Positions 25,401 to 33,738 of a stretch of 64,000 nucleotides of DNA are shown here, in pieces; within the stretch, counting starts at the first letter, position 1, and every line of letters begins with the position of its first letter. The position numbers and the translations under genes were made by a program. This DNA is from Glycomyces albidus (GTDB lineage Bacteria > Actinomycetota > Actinomycetes > Mycobacteriales > Micromonosporaceae): positions 1 through 64,000 of the forward strand of contig NZ_WIAO01000015.1 of NCBI RefSeq assembly GCF_009451885.1, given 5' to 3'. Under the pieces are notes generated by a model. The model saw nothing but the letters and a program-made list of their open reading frames with translations. It was not told the origin of the DNA and ran no database searches.

Positions 25401-26603
25401 TCAGGCGGGGTTGCGGGGGCCGATCGCGGCCAGGGCGGCCGCCAGGGCGACGGCCCCGGCGCCGGTCCACGCGACGGCGGCCCAGCCGCCGCCGGTCCAG
25501 AGGGGACCGAACGCGGCGCTGGCGACGCTGCCGGCGAGGAGGCAGACCAGCATGTACAGAGAGGACGCGGAGCCGCGCCGCTCCGGTCCGGCTTCGGCGG
25601 CGAGCATGACGAGTACCGCCGGCTGGCAGGAGAATACCCCGAGGAACAGCAGGAGCATCCCGGCGGCCAGTGCGACCGGTCCGCCCGCGAGCCCGAGGAG
25701 CGCGACCCCCGCCAGCACGAGTGCGAGTCCGATGAGGACGACGGTGCGGGCGGCGGTCAGGGCGGTGAGCCGCCCGGCGGCGGGTGCGCCGAGGACGCCG
25801 ACGAGCCCGAGGAGGCTGACGGCGCCGATCGCGCCGGCGCTGTAGTGGAACGGGGCCTCCTGGAGCCGGTACGTCAGCATCGTGGCGACGCCGAGGTAGC
25901 CGAAGAACAGGGCGGTCCCGACGGCGAGGAGCCGGACGACCGCGGCCTGCCGGAACAGGCTGAGCGCGGCCGCGTAGGCGTCGCGGACGGGCCCGCGCCC
26001 TGCCGAACCCGGGTCGGTGCGCGGCAGCAGCGCGAGCAGGCCGAGCGCGGACAGCAGGTTGAGGGCCGCGAGCGTCCCGAAGGCGACGCGCCAGTCGGCG
26101 GCCTCGGCGATCACCCCGGTCAGGGAGCGGCCGAGGGCGATCCCGGCGACGGACGCGCCGATCATGAGGCCGAAGAACGTGCCCGTCAGGCCGGGCGGCG
26201 CGAGTTTCGGCATGAGCGCGATCGTCGCGGCCGGGACGGCGGCCGCCGCGACCCCGGCGGCGGCGAGGAGGGCCGCGAGCACCGCGAAGCCGGGCGCGAA
26301 CGCGGCCGCGGCGGCGAGCGCGGCGACCGCGGCGGCCCCGCCGGATGCCATGGCGCGGCCGGAGATCCGGTCGGTGAGCGGCCCGAACAGGAAGAACGAC
26401 AGCGCGTACGCGAAGCTCGCGACGGTGAACGCGAACCGGACGTCGGGGGCCGGGACCCGGAGGTCGGCGGCGACCTCCGGGAACACCGGCTGGGTCATGT
26501 AGACGGTGGCGACCGCGAAGCACGTTGCGGCCGAGGCGGTGAGGGCGGTGCTCCAGGCGTTTCCGGTCGCGGCCCGGGCCGGGGCGATGGTCGCTGCGCT
26601 CAC
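25401..26603 (-). CDS. MFS transporter
   Basis: 400 residues with twelve hydrophobic segments and the MFS loop signature LFGPLTDRISGRAM between segments 2 and 3. The pattern resembles the drug/arabinose-efflux subgroup. GTG at 26603 overlaps the SDR stop (GTGA), so it is the second gene of the operon. Probably imports or exports the compound handled by the SDR, tautomerase and CMD proteins. The frame is open far upstream (to 27065), but that part is antisense to the SDR frame and is not coding. Confidence 0.87.
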   Translation of the reverse strand: MSAATIAPARAATGNAWSTALTASAATCFAVATVYMTQPVFPEVAADLRVPAPDVRFAFTVASFAYALSFFLFGPLTDRISGRAMASGGAAAVAALAAAAAFAPGFAVLAALLAAAGVAAAAVPAATIALMPKLAPPGLTGTFFGLMIGASVAGIALGRSLTGVIAEAADWRVAFGTLAALNLLSALGLLALLPRTDPGSAGRGPVRDAYAAALSLFRQAAVVRLLAVGTALFFGYLGVATMLTYRLQEAPFHYSAGAIGAVSLLGLVGVLGAPAAGRLTALTAARTVVLIGLALVLAGVALLGLAGGPVALAAGMLLLFLGVFSCQPAVLVMLAAEAGPERRGSASSLYMLVCLLAGSVASAAFGPLWTGGGWAAVAWTGAGAVALAAALAAIGPRNPA

Positions 26604-27391
26604 ATCGACACCGATTCCCCGCCGTCGACGGTGATCGACGCGCCGTTGATCCGCGCCGCCGCGGGGGAGACGAGGAAGGCGACGGCGTCGGCGATCTCCT
26701 CGGGCGTGTTCAGCCGGCCGGAGGGGTTCGCGGCGGCGACGTCCTTGCCGACCTGCTCGGCGGTGGAGCCGAAGCGGGCGGCGAGGTCGTCGAGGATCCG
26801 GCCCCACAGCGGCGTGTCGGTCGCGCCGGGGTCGACGGTGTTCACGCGGATGCCCTGGCGGCCGAGGTCGCGGGAGACGGCTTTGGCGAAGGCGCCGACT
26901 CCGGCGTTGACGACGCTGTTGATGACGAACAGCGGGTCGGGCTCTTTCCTGAAGATGCCGTTGACGAGCACGATGCGGCCGCCGCCGCGTTCGGCCATGC
27001 CGGGGGCGACGGCGCGCACGAGCCGCACCGCTCCGATCACCTTGCCGTTCACAGTGGACTGCCATTGGGCGTCGGTGGCTTCGGTGACCGAAGCGACCGG
27101 CCCGTCGCCGGCGGCGTGGACGAGGATGTCGATGCGGCCGTGGCGGGCGAGGATCTCGGCGACGGCGGCGTCGACGGCGGCGCTGTCGCCGATGTCGGCG
27201 ACGAGGGTCTCGAGGCGGTCGCCGCCGAGTCGCTCGCGGGCGGCCGCGAGGCGCCCGGCGTCGCGGCCGAGCATGATCACGGTGGCGCCGTCGGCGGCGA
27301 GCCGCGCGGCGATGGCGCCGCCCATGCCGCCGGTGGCGCCGCTGACGACGGCGATGTCCTGGTCGGTGGAGGTGGTTCGGGTGTCGGTCAT
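26600..27391 (-). CDS. SDR-family protein without the usual catalytic residues
   Basis: 263 residues with a Rossmann fold: SGATGGMGGAIAARL (cofactor glycine motif, about 15-29), VADIGD, LVHAAGDGP and the C-terminal GRLNTPEEIADAVAFLVSP and INGASITVDGGES. At the catalytic site the YxxxK of classical SDRs aligns to NSVVN, so both Tyr and Lys are replaced by Asn and the Ser is also absent. It may be an atypical reductase or a binding protein. ATG at 27391 follows GAGCCCGAG. First gene of the operon, divergent from a TetR gene. Confidence 0.85.
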   Translation of the reverse strand: MTDTRTTSTDQDIAVVSGATGGMGGAIAARLAADGATVIMLGRDAGRLAAARERLGGDRLETLVADIGDSAAVDAAVAEILARHGRIDILVHAAGDGPVASVTEATDAQWQSTVNGKVIGAVRLVRAVAPGMAERGGGRIVLVNGIFRKEPDPLFVINSVVNAGVGAFAKAVSRDLGRQGIRVNTVDPGATDTPLWGRILDDLAARFGSTAEQVGKDVAAANPSGRLNTPEEIADAVAFLVSPAAARINGASITVDGGESVSM

Positions 27392-27569
27392 CTCGGGCTC
27401 TTTCCGATTGCAGGAGCGGCGTCGGGTGCCGGGCCCGACCGGTGCCGCGGCAGCGGCCGGTACGGGCGCCCGGGTACCCGGCGCCGATGGCAACTATCCG
27501 GTTGGTCAGAGCGGGGACGGCAGGCGCACACCGTCCTGACGCTCGGTTTCATCTGCGTAAACTCTGTCC

Positions 27570-28184
27570 ATGCCTTCGACACGATCCTCGGCTCGGACCC
27601 GCGAGCTGCTGCTGAAGGCGGCCCACGACGAATTCACCGACCACGGGCTCTCCGGCGGCCGTGTCGACCGGATCGCCGCCGCCGCGGGCTGCAACAAGCA
27701 GCGCATCTACGCGTACTTCGGCAGCAAGGAGCACCTCTTCGAGGAGGTGCTCCGCAGCGCCCACCGGACGCTCGCCGAGTCGGTCCCGGTCCCCACCGAC
27801 CGGGACGAGCTCGACAGCTATGTCGGCCGCGTGTTCGACTACCACCGGCGCGACCCGAGCCTGGTCCGGTTGATCGCGTGGGAGGGCCTGAACTACCGCG
27901 ACGCGCAGATCCCCGGCAGCGAGGCGCGGCGGGCCTTCTACCTGGAGAAGACCACCGCGCTCCAGCAGGCGCTCGGGATCGGCGACCGGACGGTCGTGGC
28001 CGCGCTCATGCTGGGCCTCATCGGCATCGCGAGCTGGCCGTTCGTCGCCCCGCAGACCCGGAGGCTGCTCTACGAGGAGGCCGCCCCCGGGGAGTCCACG
28101 ATGGATCATCTGCGGGACGTGCTCACGTCGTGCGGCCGGGCGAGCATCGCGGCGGTCGAGCGGACCGGGCTCCCGGCCCTCTGA
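27570..28184 (+). CDS. TetR-family transcriptional regulator
   Basis: 204 residues: N-terminal helix-turn-helix (about 8-55, GLSGGRVDRIAAAAGCNKQRIYAYFGSKEHLFEEVL) and an all-helical ligand domain. Divergent from the SDR-MFS-tautomerase-CMD operon across a 178-base gap, so it most likely represses that operon and is released by the compound processed there. Its end lies four bases from the convergent KAS III stop. It is not of the ArpA (butyrolactone receptor) type by its ligand domain. Confidence 0.88.
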   Translation: MPSTRSSARTRELLLKAAHDEFTDHGLSGGRVDRIAAAAGCNKQRIYAYFGSKEHLFEEVLRSAHRTLAESVPVPTDRDELDSYVGRVFDYHRRDPSLVRLIAWEGLNYRDAQIPGSEARRAFYLEKTTALQQALGIGDRTVVAALMLGLIGIASWPFVAPQTRRLLYEEAAPGESTMDHLRDVLTSCGRASIAAVERTGLPAL

Positions 28185-28187
28185 GGC

Positions 28188-29216
28188 TCACCACAGCCGC
28201 CCTCCCCAGCGCAGCAGCGCGCTGCCGATCGACATGCCGCCGCCGAACGCGGACATGAGCACCCCGTCCCCCGGCCGCAGGTTCCCGGCCCGGTTGGCGA
28301 TGTCGAGCGCGATCGGCACCGACGCGGCCCCGGTGTTGCCCAGCTCGTCGACGACGAGGTGGTGCCGGGCGGCGTCCAGACCGAGGCTCGGCGCGATGTC
28401 GCGGAGCATGCGGCCGTTGGCCTGGTGCGGGATGAAGTGCTGCACTTCGGCCTCGGTGGCGTCGGCTTTCCGCAGGAGGTCCTTGACCGCCAACGGAAGC
28501 TGGTCGGTGACGAACTCGCGCACCGCCCGGCCGTCCATGGTGAAGTAGTGGCCGGGGTCGTCGGCCGGCCGCACCCGCGACGGCGTCCGGCTGCCGCCGT
28601 TGGGGACCTCGATCATCCGGTGGTGCATGCCGTGGGTGCGCATGCTGGTCGCGACCAGGCCGTGCGGCTCCGACACCGGCCCGAGCACGACCGCGCCGGC
28701 GCCGTCGCCGAAGAGGACGGCGGTGCGCCGGTCGGCCGGGTCGATGATCCGCGAGTAGATGTCGGCGCCGACGACGAGGGCGTGGCCCCCGTCCCGCAGC
28801 AGGGCCGCGGCGGTGTTGAGCGCGAACAGGAACCCGCTGCACACCGAGTTGACGTCGAACGCGGGGACGCCGTCGGCGCCGATCAGGTGCTGCACGATCG
28901 CGGCGGTCGCCGGCTGCGGATGGTCCGGTGTGGACGTCGCCACGATGATGTGGTCGAGCCGACTCGCCGGCAGTCCGGCGTCGTCGAGCGCGGCGAGGGC
29001 CGCGGCGGCGGCCAGGTCGGACGTCGCCTCGCCTTCGGCGGCGTAGCGGCGGGTGCGGATGCCGGTCTTGCGGACGATCCATTCGTCCTCGACGCCGGCG
29101 CGGGCGCCGACCTCGGCGTTGTCGACCACCTGCGCGGGCAGGTGCGAGCCGGTGCCGATGATGCCGATCCGGACGCGGTCCGGCGGCCGTTCTGCGGGAG
29201 GAGCGGAGTAGTCCAT
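28188..29216 (-). CDS. 3-oxoacyl-ACP synthase III-type condensing enzyme (KAS III)
   Basis: 342 residues with the thiolase fold and full catalytic triad: Cys in FDVNSVCSGFLFAL (about 119), His in FIPHQANGRML (about 255) and Asn in ELGNTGAASVP (about 285). GAGAVVLGP and FGGGMSIGSALLRW are also typical. It condenses an acyl-CoA or acyl carrier chain with a malonyl unit, or acyl-transfers. No fatty-acid genes adjoin it; it is the last gene of the AfsA-led operon, where it could supply the beta-keto acyl chain. ATG at 29216 is 21 bases behind the preceding stop, with GAGGTGACC. Confidence 0.88.
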   Translation of the reverse strand: MDYSAPPAERPPDRVRIGIIGTGSHLPAQVVDNAEVGARAGVEDEWIVRKTGIRTRRYAAEGEATSDLAAAAALAALDDAGLPASRLDHIIVATSTPDHPQPATAAIVQHLIGADGVPAFDVNSVCSGFLFALNTAAALLRDGGHALVVGADIYSRIIDPADRRTAVLFGDGAGAVVLGPVSEPHGLVATSMRTHGMHHRMIEVPNGGSRTPSRVRPADDPGHYFTMDGRAVREFVTDQLPLAVKDLLRKADATEAEVQHFIPHQANGRMLRDIAPSLGLDAARHHLVVDELGNTGAASVPIALDIANRAGNLRPGDGVLMSAFGGGMSIGSALLRWGGRLW

Positions 29217-29237
29217 GGGGTCACCTCGGAGACGGTT

Positions 29238-30068
29238 TCAGTCGCGGGTAGCGAGTTCCTGGAAGGCCGGGGCCTGGAGCTTGAGCTGTGCGTGGATGTC
29301 GCCGCCGAGTCCGAAGTGGCCGATGGCCCCTCCGTAGTTCTGCTGGTAGCTCATCCACAGGACGATCACGTTGATGATGCGGTTCCCCTGTTCGGGGAAC
29401 GGGTTCGGCAGGACGGCGCGGTAGGTCGCGGTGCCCTTGGCGTCGCTGTAGAACGCGTTCGGGACGCCGAGCGGTCCGGGCCTGGTGGGGCCGGCCGGGT
29501 CGAGGTCCTGCTGGCGCAGCGACATCACGGTGTAGACGCTGTCGGGGATGAGCCCTTCGAACGCGAACGCGAACTCGGCGGCGGTGCCGTCCGCGGTCAC
29601 GGTCGCCTGGACCTGGCCCGCGGCTTCCACCCACTGCCCCAGAGTGATCGGCTCCCGCTTCCGGGGGCCGTCCTCCTCGCGCAGATCCGGGATCGGCACC
29701 GCGTGGAGCGGGTAGCTGGGCCGCTCCACCCGGTGCGCGTCCGGTCGCTGCTCGGGGGCGAACAGCATCGGGTAGTTGTTGCACGGCAGCGGCAGCGGCA
29801 GCGTGTAGAGCACTGTGGACGCCTCGGCGGCGGTGAGCTCCTCGGGGATCTCCCGCACGATCCGGTACGGCAGCTGCTCGCCGAACGGCGGCACCGGACT
29901 GTCGGCGGCGACCACCGCCCGGCCCCACTCGCTGGTGACGCCGCCGTTCCCGTCGTCGCGGTTGATGCGGCCGATCGTGACGAAGTTCCCGTCCGCGTCG
30001 AGGATCTCGCTGGGCGGGTACGTCGGCCCCTGGGTGGTGACGCTCAGGTCGAGCGTGCTGGTGCGCAT
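29238..30068 (-). CDS. unrecognised protein of the AfsA/KAS III operon
   Basis: 276 residues; no signal peptide and no membrane segment. The middle has PLPLPCNNYPMLFAP and PITLGQWVEAAGQVQATVTADG; the second half has a beta-rich pattern with FEGLIPDSVYTVMSL and IINVIVLWMSYQQNYGGAIG, somewhat like a beta-sandwich. One Cys only. No family recognised. It lies between the dimeric-barrel-like protein and KAS III, with 27 and 21 bases of spacing, so it must share their transcript. Function unknown. Confidence 0.8.
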   Translation of the reverse strand: MRTSTLDLSVTTQGPTYPPSEILDADGNFVTIGRINRDDGNGGVTSEWGRAVVAADSPVPPFGEQLPYRIVREIPEELTAAEASTVLYTLPLPLPCNNYPMLFAPEQRPDAHRVERPSYPLHAVPIPDLREEDGPRKREPITLGQWVEAAGQVQATVTADGTAAEFAFAFEGLIPDSVYTVMSLRQQDLDPAGPTRPGPLGVPNAFYSDAKGTATYRAVLPNPFPEQGNRIINVIVLWMSYQQNYGGAIGHFGLGGDIHAQLKLQAPAFQELATRD

Positions 30069-30095
30069 CTCGTTCCCCTTCTCGCCGAGCCGGTC

Positions 30096-30707
30096 TCAGG
30101 CGCCGACGCGCTCGTACATGCGGGTGTAGAGGCCGCCCGGGCCGCCGGTGATGTACGAGTCACCGGCCTGCTGGACGATCTCCTTGTACCGGGGCGAGGT
30201 GAAGGGGACGTTGTACTCCTCGGGCGTGCAGGAGAACCCGCTCACGAACATGACGCCGGGCTGCGTGGACAGCACCGTGTGGTAGGCCGTGAAGGACTCC
30301 ACGGTGTCCGCCGAGCGGACCACGTCGAAGATCGTCGCCTCGCGCCACGCCCGGTACGCCTCGTACGCCGGCGGCTTGACCTCGACGTACCGCATCTGCA
30401 CGTACGGCGTGGCCGGCAGCGGCGTGCCCGGCTCCTTGGGGGCCTCGACGTACTCGAGGACCTGGCGGCGGAAGTCGCCCGCGGCGTGCGGCCCGACGGC
30501 CTCCCACAGCGGCGCGAAGTCCTTGCTCGCGTCCGCGATCTCGGACAGGTCCGCGAGGGCCCGCAGCTCCAGGAGCGTGTCGGCCTCCAGGCAGCGGTAG
30601 AGCGCCCGGGTCCCGGGGAGGCCGAGCTCGAGCCAGGCGGCGCGGGCGGCCTCGGCGGCCTCGGGGCGGACGGGCAGTTCGGTGGCGAGCAGGATCGAAG
30701 CTGACAT
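30096..30707 (-). CDS. dimeric alpha-beta barrel-like protein of the AfsA operon
   Basis: 203 residues. Two halves each suggest a ferredoxin-like alpha/beta unit (SILLATELPVRPEAAEAARA... and YVQMRYVEVKPPAYEAYRAW...), as in ABM/Dabb-type proteins that act as monooxygenases, cyclases or decarboxylases without cofactor. A C-terminal GGPGGLYTRMYERVG follows. The start ATG 30707 has AGGAGGAACGTC. Similarity to a precise family is weak and the call is structural only. Located between the HAD phosphatase and the 276-residue unknown. Confidence 0.72.
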   Translation of the reverse strand: MSASILLATELPVRPEAAEAARAAWLELGLPGTRALYRCLEADTLLELRALADLSEIADASKDFAPLWEAVGPHAAGDFRRQVLEYVEAPKEPGTPLPATPYVQMRYVEVKPPAYEAYRAWREATIFDVVRSADTVESFTAYHTVLSTQPGVMFVSGFSCTPEEYNVPFTSPRYKEIVQQAGDSYITGGPGGLYTRMYERVGA

Positions 30708-30785
30708 GACGTTCCTCCTGGTTTCGGGGCAGGGCTTCAGGGCGCGGCGCGGTCGCGCCGCAGTGGGACGGGATCGGATCGCGGT

Positions 30786-31478
30786 TCAGGCCCGCGCGGC
30801 GGCGGGGGCGAGCACGCGCCAGCCGCGCGCCCGCGCGTGCCGGAGCAGTTCGGGATCGGCGCCGACGACGACGGCGTCGCCGGTGGCCTCGAGCATGGGA
30901 AGGTCGCTCGCGTGGTCGCCGTAGGCGACGCAGCGCTCCAGGTCGAACCCGCGGAGCCGGGCGACGGCGCGCGCCACGTGCGCCTTGCCCGCGCCGATCA
31001 CAGGGTGGTCGATCTCGCCGGTGAGCCTGCCGCGGTGCACCCGGACGGGCGCGCCGTGGACCTCGCCGGCGCCCAGCAGCTCCCCGATCGGTTCGAGGCA
31101 CGCGAAGAACGAGCCCGAGACCAGGAACGTGGGGACGCCGGCGGCCCGCAGCGCCGCGTGCTCGGCCACCGGCCCCTCGAGAAGGAACCCCGGCTCGTCG
31201 AGCTCGGCCCGCAGCCAGGCCCGGCCGGCGGCGGCCAACCGCTCCACCGGCTCGCCCTCGTAGAGGCGGTAGTAGGCGCGGTTGACCTCCTCCCGCGGCG
31301 CGGTCGCGGCGAGCGAGCCGAGCCGGTCCCGCATCACCTGGTAGGTCCCGGGCGGTTCGCCGCGGAACTCCAGGTAGAACTCGAGGAACCGGAACATGCT
31401 CTTGACCGAGATGAGCGTCTCGTCGACATCGAAGAACGCGGCGTCGTAGGCGGCGGCGCCGCCCGCGTTCTCAGGCAC
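30786..31478 (-). CDS. HAD-IB-type phosphatase
   Basis: 230 residues with the HAD motifs: I AFFDVDETLIS (nucleophile and acid Asp), II FLVSGSF, III GAGKAHVA (Lys), IV YGDHASDLPML. The helical cap between residues about 30 and 110 is of SerB/CicA type. GTG at 31478 overlaps the AfsA-family stop by eight bases, so the two are coupled. In butenolide/butyrolactone pathways a phosphatase removes the phosphate left from the dihydroxyacetone-phosphate unit, which fits its place next to the AfsA homologue; this is inferred. Confidence 0.86.
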   Translation of the reverse strand: MPENAGGAAAYDAAFFDVDETLISVKSMFRFLEFYLEFRGEPPGTYQVMRDRLGSLAATAPREEVNRAYYRLYEGEPVERLAAAGRAWLRAELDEPGFLLEGPVAEHAALRAAGVPTFLVSGSFFACLEPIGELLGAGEVHGAPVRVHRGRLTGEIDHPVIGAGKAHVARAVARLRGFDLERCVAYGDHASDLPMLEATGDAVVVGADPELLRHARARGWRVLAPAAARA

Positions 31479-32244
31479 CGGCCCCGACGCCGGCGTGGAG
31501 GCGCGACTCGTGGGACACGGCGTCGGTGGCGCGCCGGTGCTCCTTGCCTTCGATGAGTTCGGATTCGAACGCGGTGAACGACACCTCGGTGAGGGCGCAG
31601 CGGCGCCCGCCCTGGTGCACGCCGATCTCGGCGGCGAACCGGAGCCGGGTCGGATCGCCGACGGCCGCCTCGGTGACGCGGTACTCGATCTCGGCGGCGA
31701 GCGGGAACAGGAAGTTCTCGAACGTCGTCTTCATCGAGTTGATGACGAAGTAGTAGCCCCCGCGCCGCTCCGGTGCGACGTAGTACCGCTCGGTGACGGC
31801 GAGGAACATCTGGCGCGCGGCCTCGACGACGACCATGCCCTGGACGTGCTGCCCGGTCTGGTGGTCGAGCAGCAGCTCGTTGTCGTTGTGGATGCGCAGC
31901 GCGGCCCGGAAGACGCCGGGCTCGGTGCTGTGCAGGGCGGCGACGAGCGCGTTCGACGGCAGCCGCTTGTGGACCTCCGCCGTGCCGAGCGGCTCGGTGG
32001 CGAAGGGGTCGAGGTGCATCCGGTGGGCGACGCCGACGCGGACGACGACGGCCTCGAGGCGCTCCCAGTCGGCGGCGGTGAGGCCCTGGCCCGGACGGAG
32101 GCGGATCGTCCCGCCCTCGGTGCCGTGCATTCCGGTCTGGAGCTCTTCGAGGATCTGACTGATGGTCATGACGTCGGGGTGCTCGGAGCTGAATCCTTTG
32201 AATCGAACTCCGACGACGATTACGGTCCTGCTTGAAATCGACAT
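31471..32244 (-). CDS. AfsA-family hotdog protein (autoregulator-type synthase)
   Basis: 257 residues with one AfsA (A-factor synthase) domain at about 92-232: VHKRLPSNALVAAL, then LLLDHQTGQHVQGMVVVEAARQMFLAV, the hotdog-fold signature. Typical AfsA/ScbA proteins carry two such domains; here the N-terminal half is degenerate. AfsA joins a beta-ketoacyl chain to dihydroxyacetone phosphate to start gamma-butyrolactone signals. ATG at 32244 has GGAGAG upstream, but the first 25 codons lack the high-GC third-base bias, so ATG 32169 is also possible. First gene of a five-gene operon. Divergent from a surface protein gene. Confidence 0.85.
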   Translation of the reverse strand: MSISSRTVIVVGVRFKGFSSEHPDVMTISQILEELQTGMHGTEGGTIRLRPGQGLTAADWERLEAVVVRVGVAHRMHLDPFATEPLGTAEVHKRLPSNALVAALHSTEPGVFRAALRIHNDNELLLDHQTGQHVQGMVVVEAARQMFLAVTERYYVAPERRGGYYFVINSMKTTFENFLFPLAAEIEYRVTEAAVGDPTRLRFAAEIGVHQGGRRCALTEVSFTAFESELIEGKEHRRATDAVSHESRLHAGVGAGA

Positions 32245-32784
32245 TCGCGGTATCTCTCCACTAGGGATGAACTAGGTACGAGACTCTCGTGCGACGTTGC
32301 GACGGTTGGGTGTGCAGGGCACGGATCGCGTCCGCCGACCGGGGTTGAGGTCGGAAACGCTTGGCGCCATTAGGGAATGGTGTACCCGTTCAGCATAGGA
32401 AGCAGCACCCTCCGTAAGCAACCATCCAGTTGGTGTTGTGAACCTTTTCACAGAAAGCAACCCCAAATATGACAATTACATTGCAATACCGTGTTCGGGT
32501 CCTGAACCCGTTGTTTCCATTGCACTGCGCACGGTTCGAAAAGCGCAGAGAATCTATGTTCGCCCCTTATAGACCGACCAGAATCGACCGAAACGACCTC
32601 TGGCCACAATGGCGACAACCGGTCACATGACCATCTCGGACCGCAGTGGACTACCGCGATTCCGGAGGGCCCTCGCCGCCACTCCCGACCCGTCCGGCGC
32701 ATTTCGCACCTGTCCGGCGTTCACGCCGATAGGCTCGGCCCGGCTCCCCCCGCAGCAGGAAGATCAGAACAACCGGGGGGCACC
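32245..32784. other. AT-richer intergenic control region of the AfsA operon
   Basis: 540 bases without a supported gene and with clearly lower GC than the rest. It contains a direct repeat AAGCAACC (32416-32423 and 32455-32462) that flanks the palindrome TGTGAA-N4-TTCACA (32437-32452), and a second inverted repeat CGGGT-N5-ACCCG (32496-32510). Promoters for the AfsA operon (leftward) and the surface protein (rightward) must lie here. Confidence 0.55.
32437..32452. promoter_or_regulatory. palindrome flanked by direct repeats, candidate operator
   Basis: TGTGAA-CCTT-TTCACA, with AAGCAACC on both sides 39 bases apart. It lies 193 bases ahead of the AfsA-family start. CRP-like or autoregulator-receptor binding is possible; the factor is unknown. 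Confidence 0.45.
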
Positions 32785-33738
32785 TTGCAACCGACGATTC
32801 CGACCGCTCGCGCACGACGGGCCAGGCTTCTCCTGCTCACCGCAGCGGCGGCCGCCACCACCGCCCGGACCACTTCCGCCGACCTGTTCGCGTGCAATGC
32901 GATCGAGGTCGTGATGACCGACTCCGCCGGGAACCCGGTCCAGAAGGGCGAGGTCGCCTCCGGCCAGCAGATCCGCATCACGCTGACGGAGGGCGGCACG
33001 AACGTCCTCAACGTCACCGGCGAAGATCTCAACAACATGGCCGACCTCGTCTTCGTCAACCAGCCCACGGAGCAGATGCCGCTGCTCGTCAACGTGGACA
33101 CCGGCGGGACGGGCGGCGAACTCGACTGGGAGGTGGCGACCCAGGCCGGCATCAGCGGCGCGCAGGCGCCCTACATCCTCTGGAACTTCGCCGACGCCAC
33201 GCGTCTGAACATCGCCTCGGGCGACAGCGTCGAAGGCAGCATCTTCGCGCCTGACGCCGACCTCACGGATGTGTCGTCGACGAACGCCGAAGGCCAGATC
33301 GTCGCCAGGAACGCGAGTTTCGGCACGCCGAACATGAACGGCGGCGAGATCCACTACTTCCCGTTCGCCGCGGAGCTCGAGTGCGAGACCGACACGCCGA
33401 CGGAGTCCCCGACCGCGTCGGAGAGCCCGACGGACATCCCGTCGCCGTCCGATAGCCCGACGGACAGCCCGTCGCCCTCGGACAGCCCGACGGACAGCCC
33501 GTCCGACGGGTCGGAAAGCCCGAGTGACGGTACGGCCGGCCCGTCCGGCAGCCCGTCCGGCGGTGCAGCCGGGCCGGGCTCTCGCGACGACGAGGACCCT
33601 GCCGGGCCCGGGGACTTCCTGACGGCCACCGGCGACTCGGTGCGGCCCTTGGTCATCGCAGCCGGTGCCCTGTTGGCGGCTGGCGCGGTGATCCTGCTGC
33701 TGGCGACGCGCCGACGAAAGGCGACACGACCTGAATGA
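32785..33738 (+). CDS. cell-wall protein with choice-of-anchor A domain, N-terminally short
   Basis: 317 residues from a TTG behind GGGGGG. Order: signal-like N-terminus (to about 32), the second half of a choice-of-anchor A domain (about 70-205; ILWNFADATRLNI, GSIFAPDADLTD, EGQIVARNAS, GGEIHYFPF), a SPSDSPTDSP repeat stalk (about 208-250), a sortase-type LTATG at about 275, a membrane segment and RRRK tail. The usual first half of the anchor domain (GDTEGR.AVGG) is missing, so the gene looks shortened. Exposed on the wall; ligand unknown. It overlaps the next gene by four bases. Confidence 0.75.
   Translation: MQPTIPTARARRARLLLLTAAAAATTARTTSADLFACNAIEVVMTDSAGNPVQKGEVASGQQIRITLTEGGTNVLNVTGEDLNNMADLVFVNQPTEQMPLLVNVDTGGTGGELDWEVATQAGISGAQAPYILWNFADATRLNIASGDSVEGSIFAPDADLTDVSSTNAEGQIVARNASFGTPNMNGGEIHYFPFAAELECETDTPTESPTASESPTDIPSPSDSPTDSPSPSDSPTDSPSDGSESPSDGTAGPSGSPSGGAAGPGSRDDEDPAGPGDFLTATGDSVRPLVIAAGALLAAGAVILLLATRRRKATRPE

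Noticed and set aside
26604-27065. MFS gene extended upstream to give a 554-residue fusion
   Set aside because: The extra part is out of frame over the SDR gene; GTG 26603 overlapping the SDR stop is the proper start.
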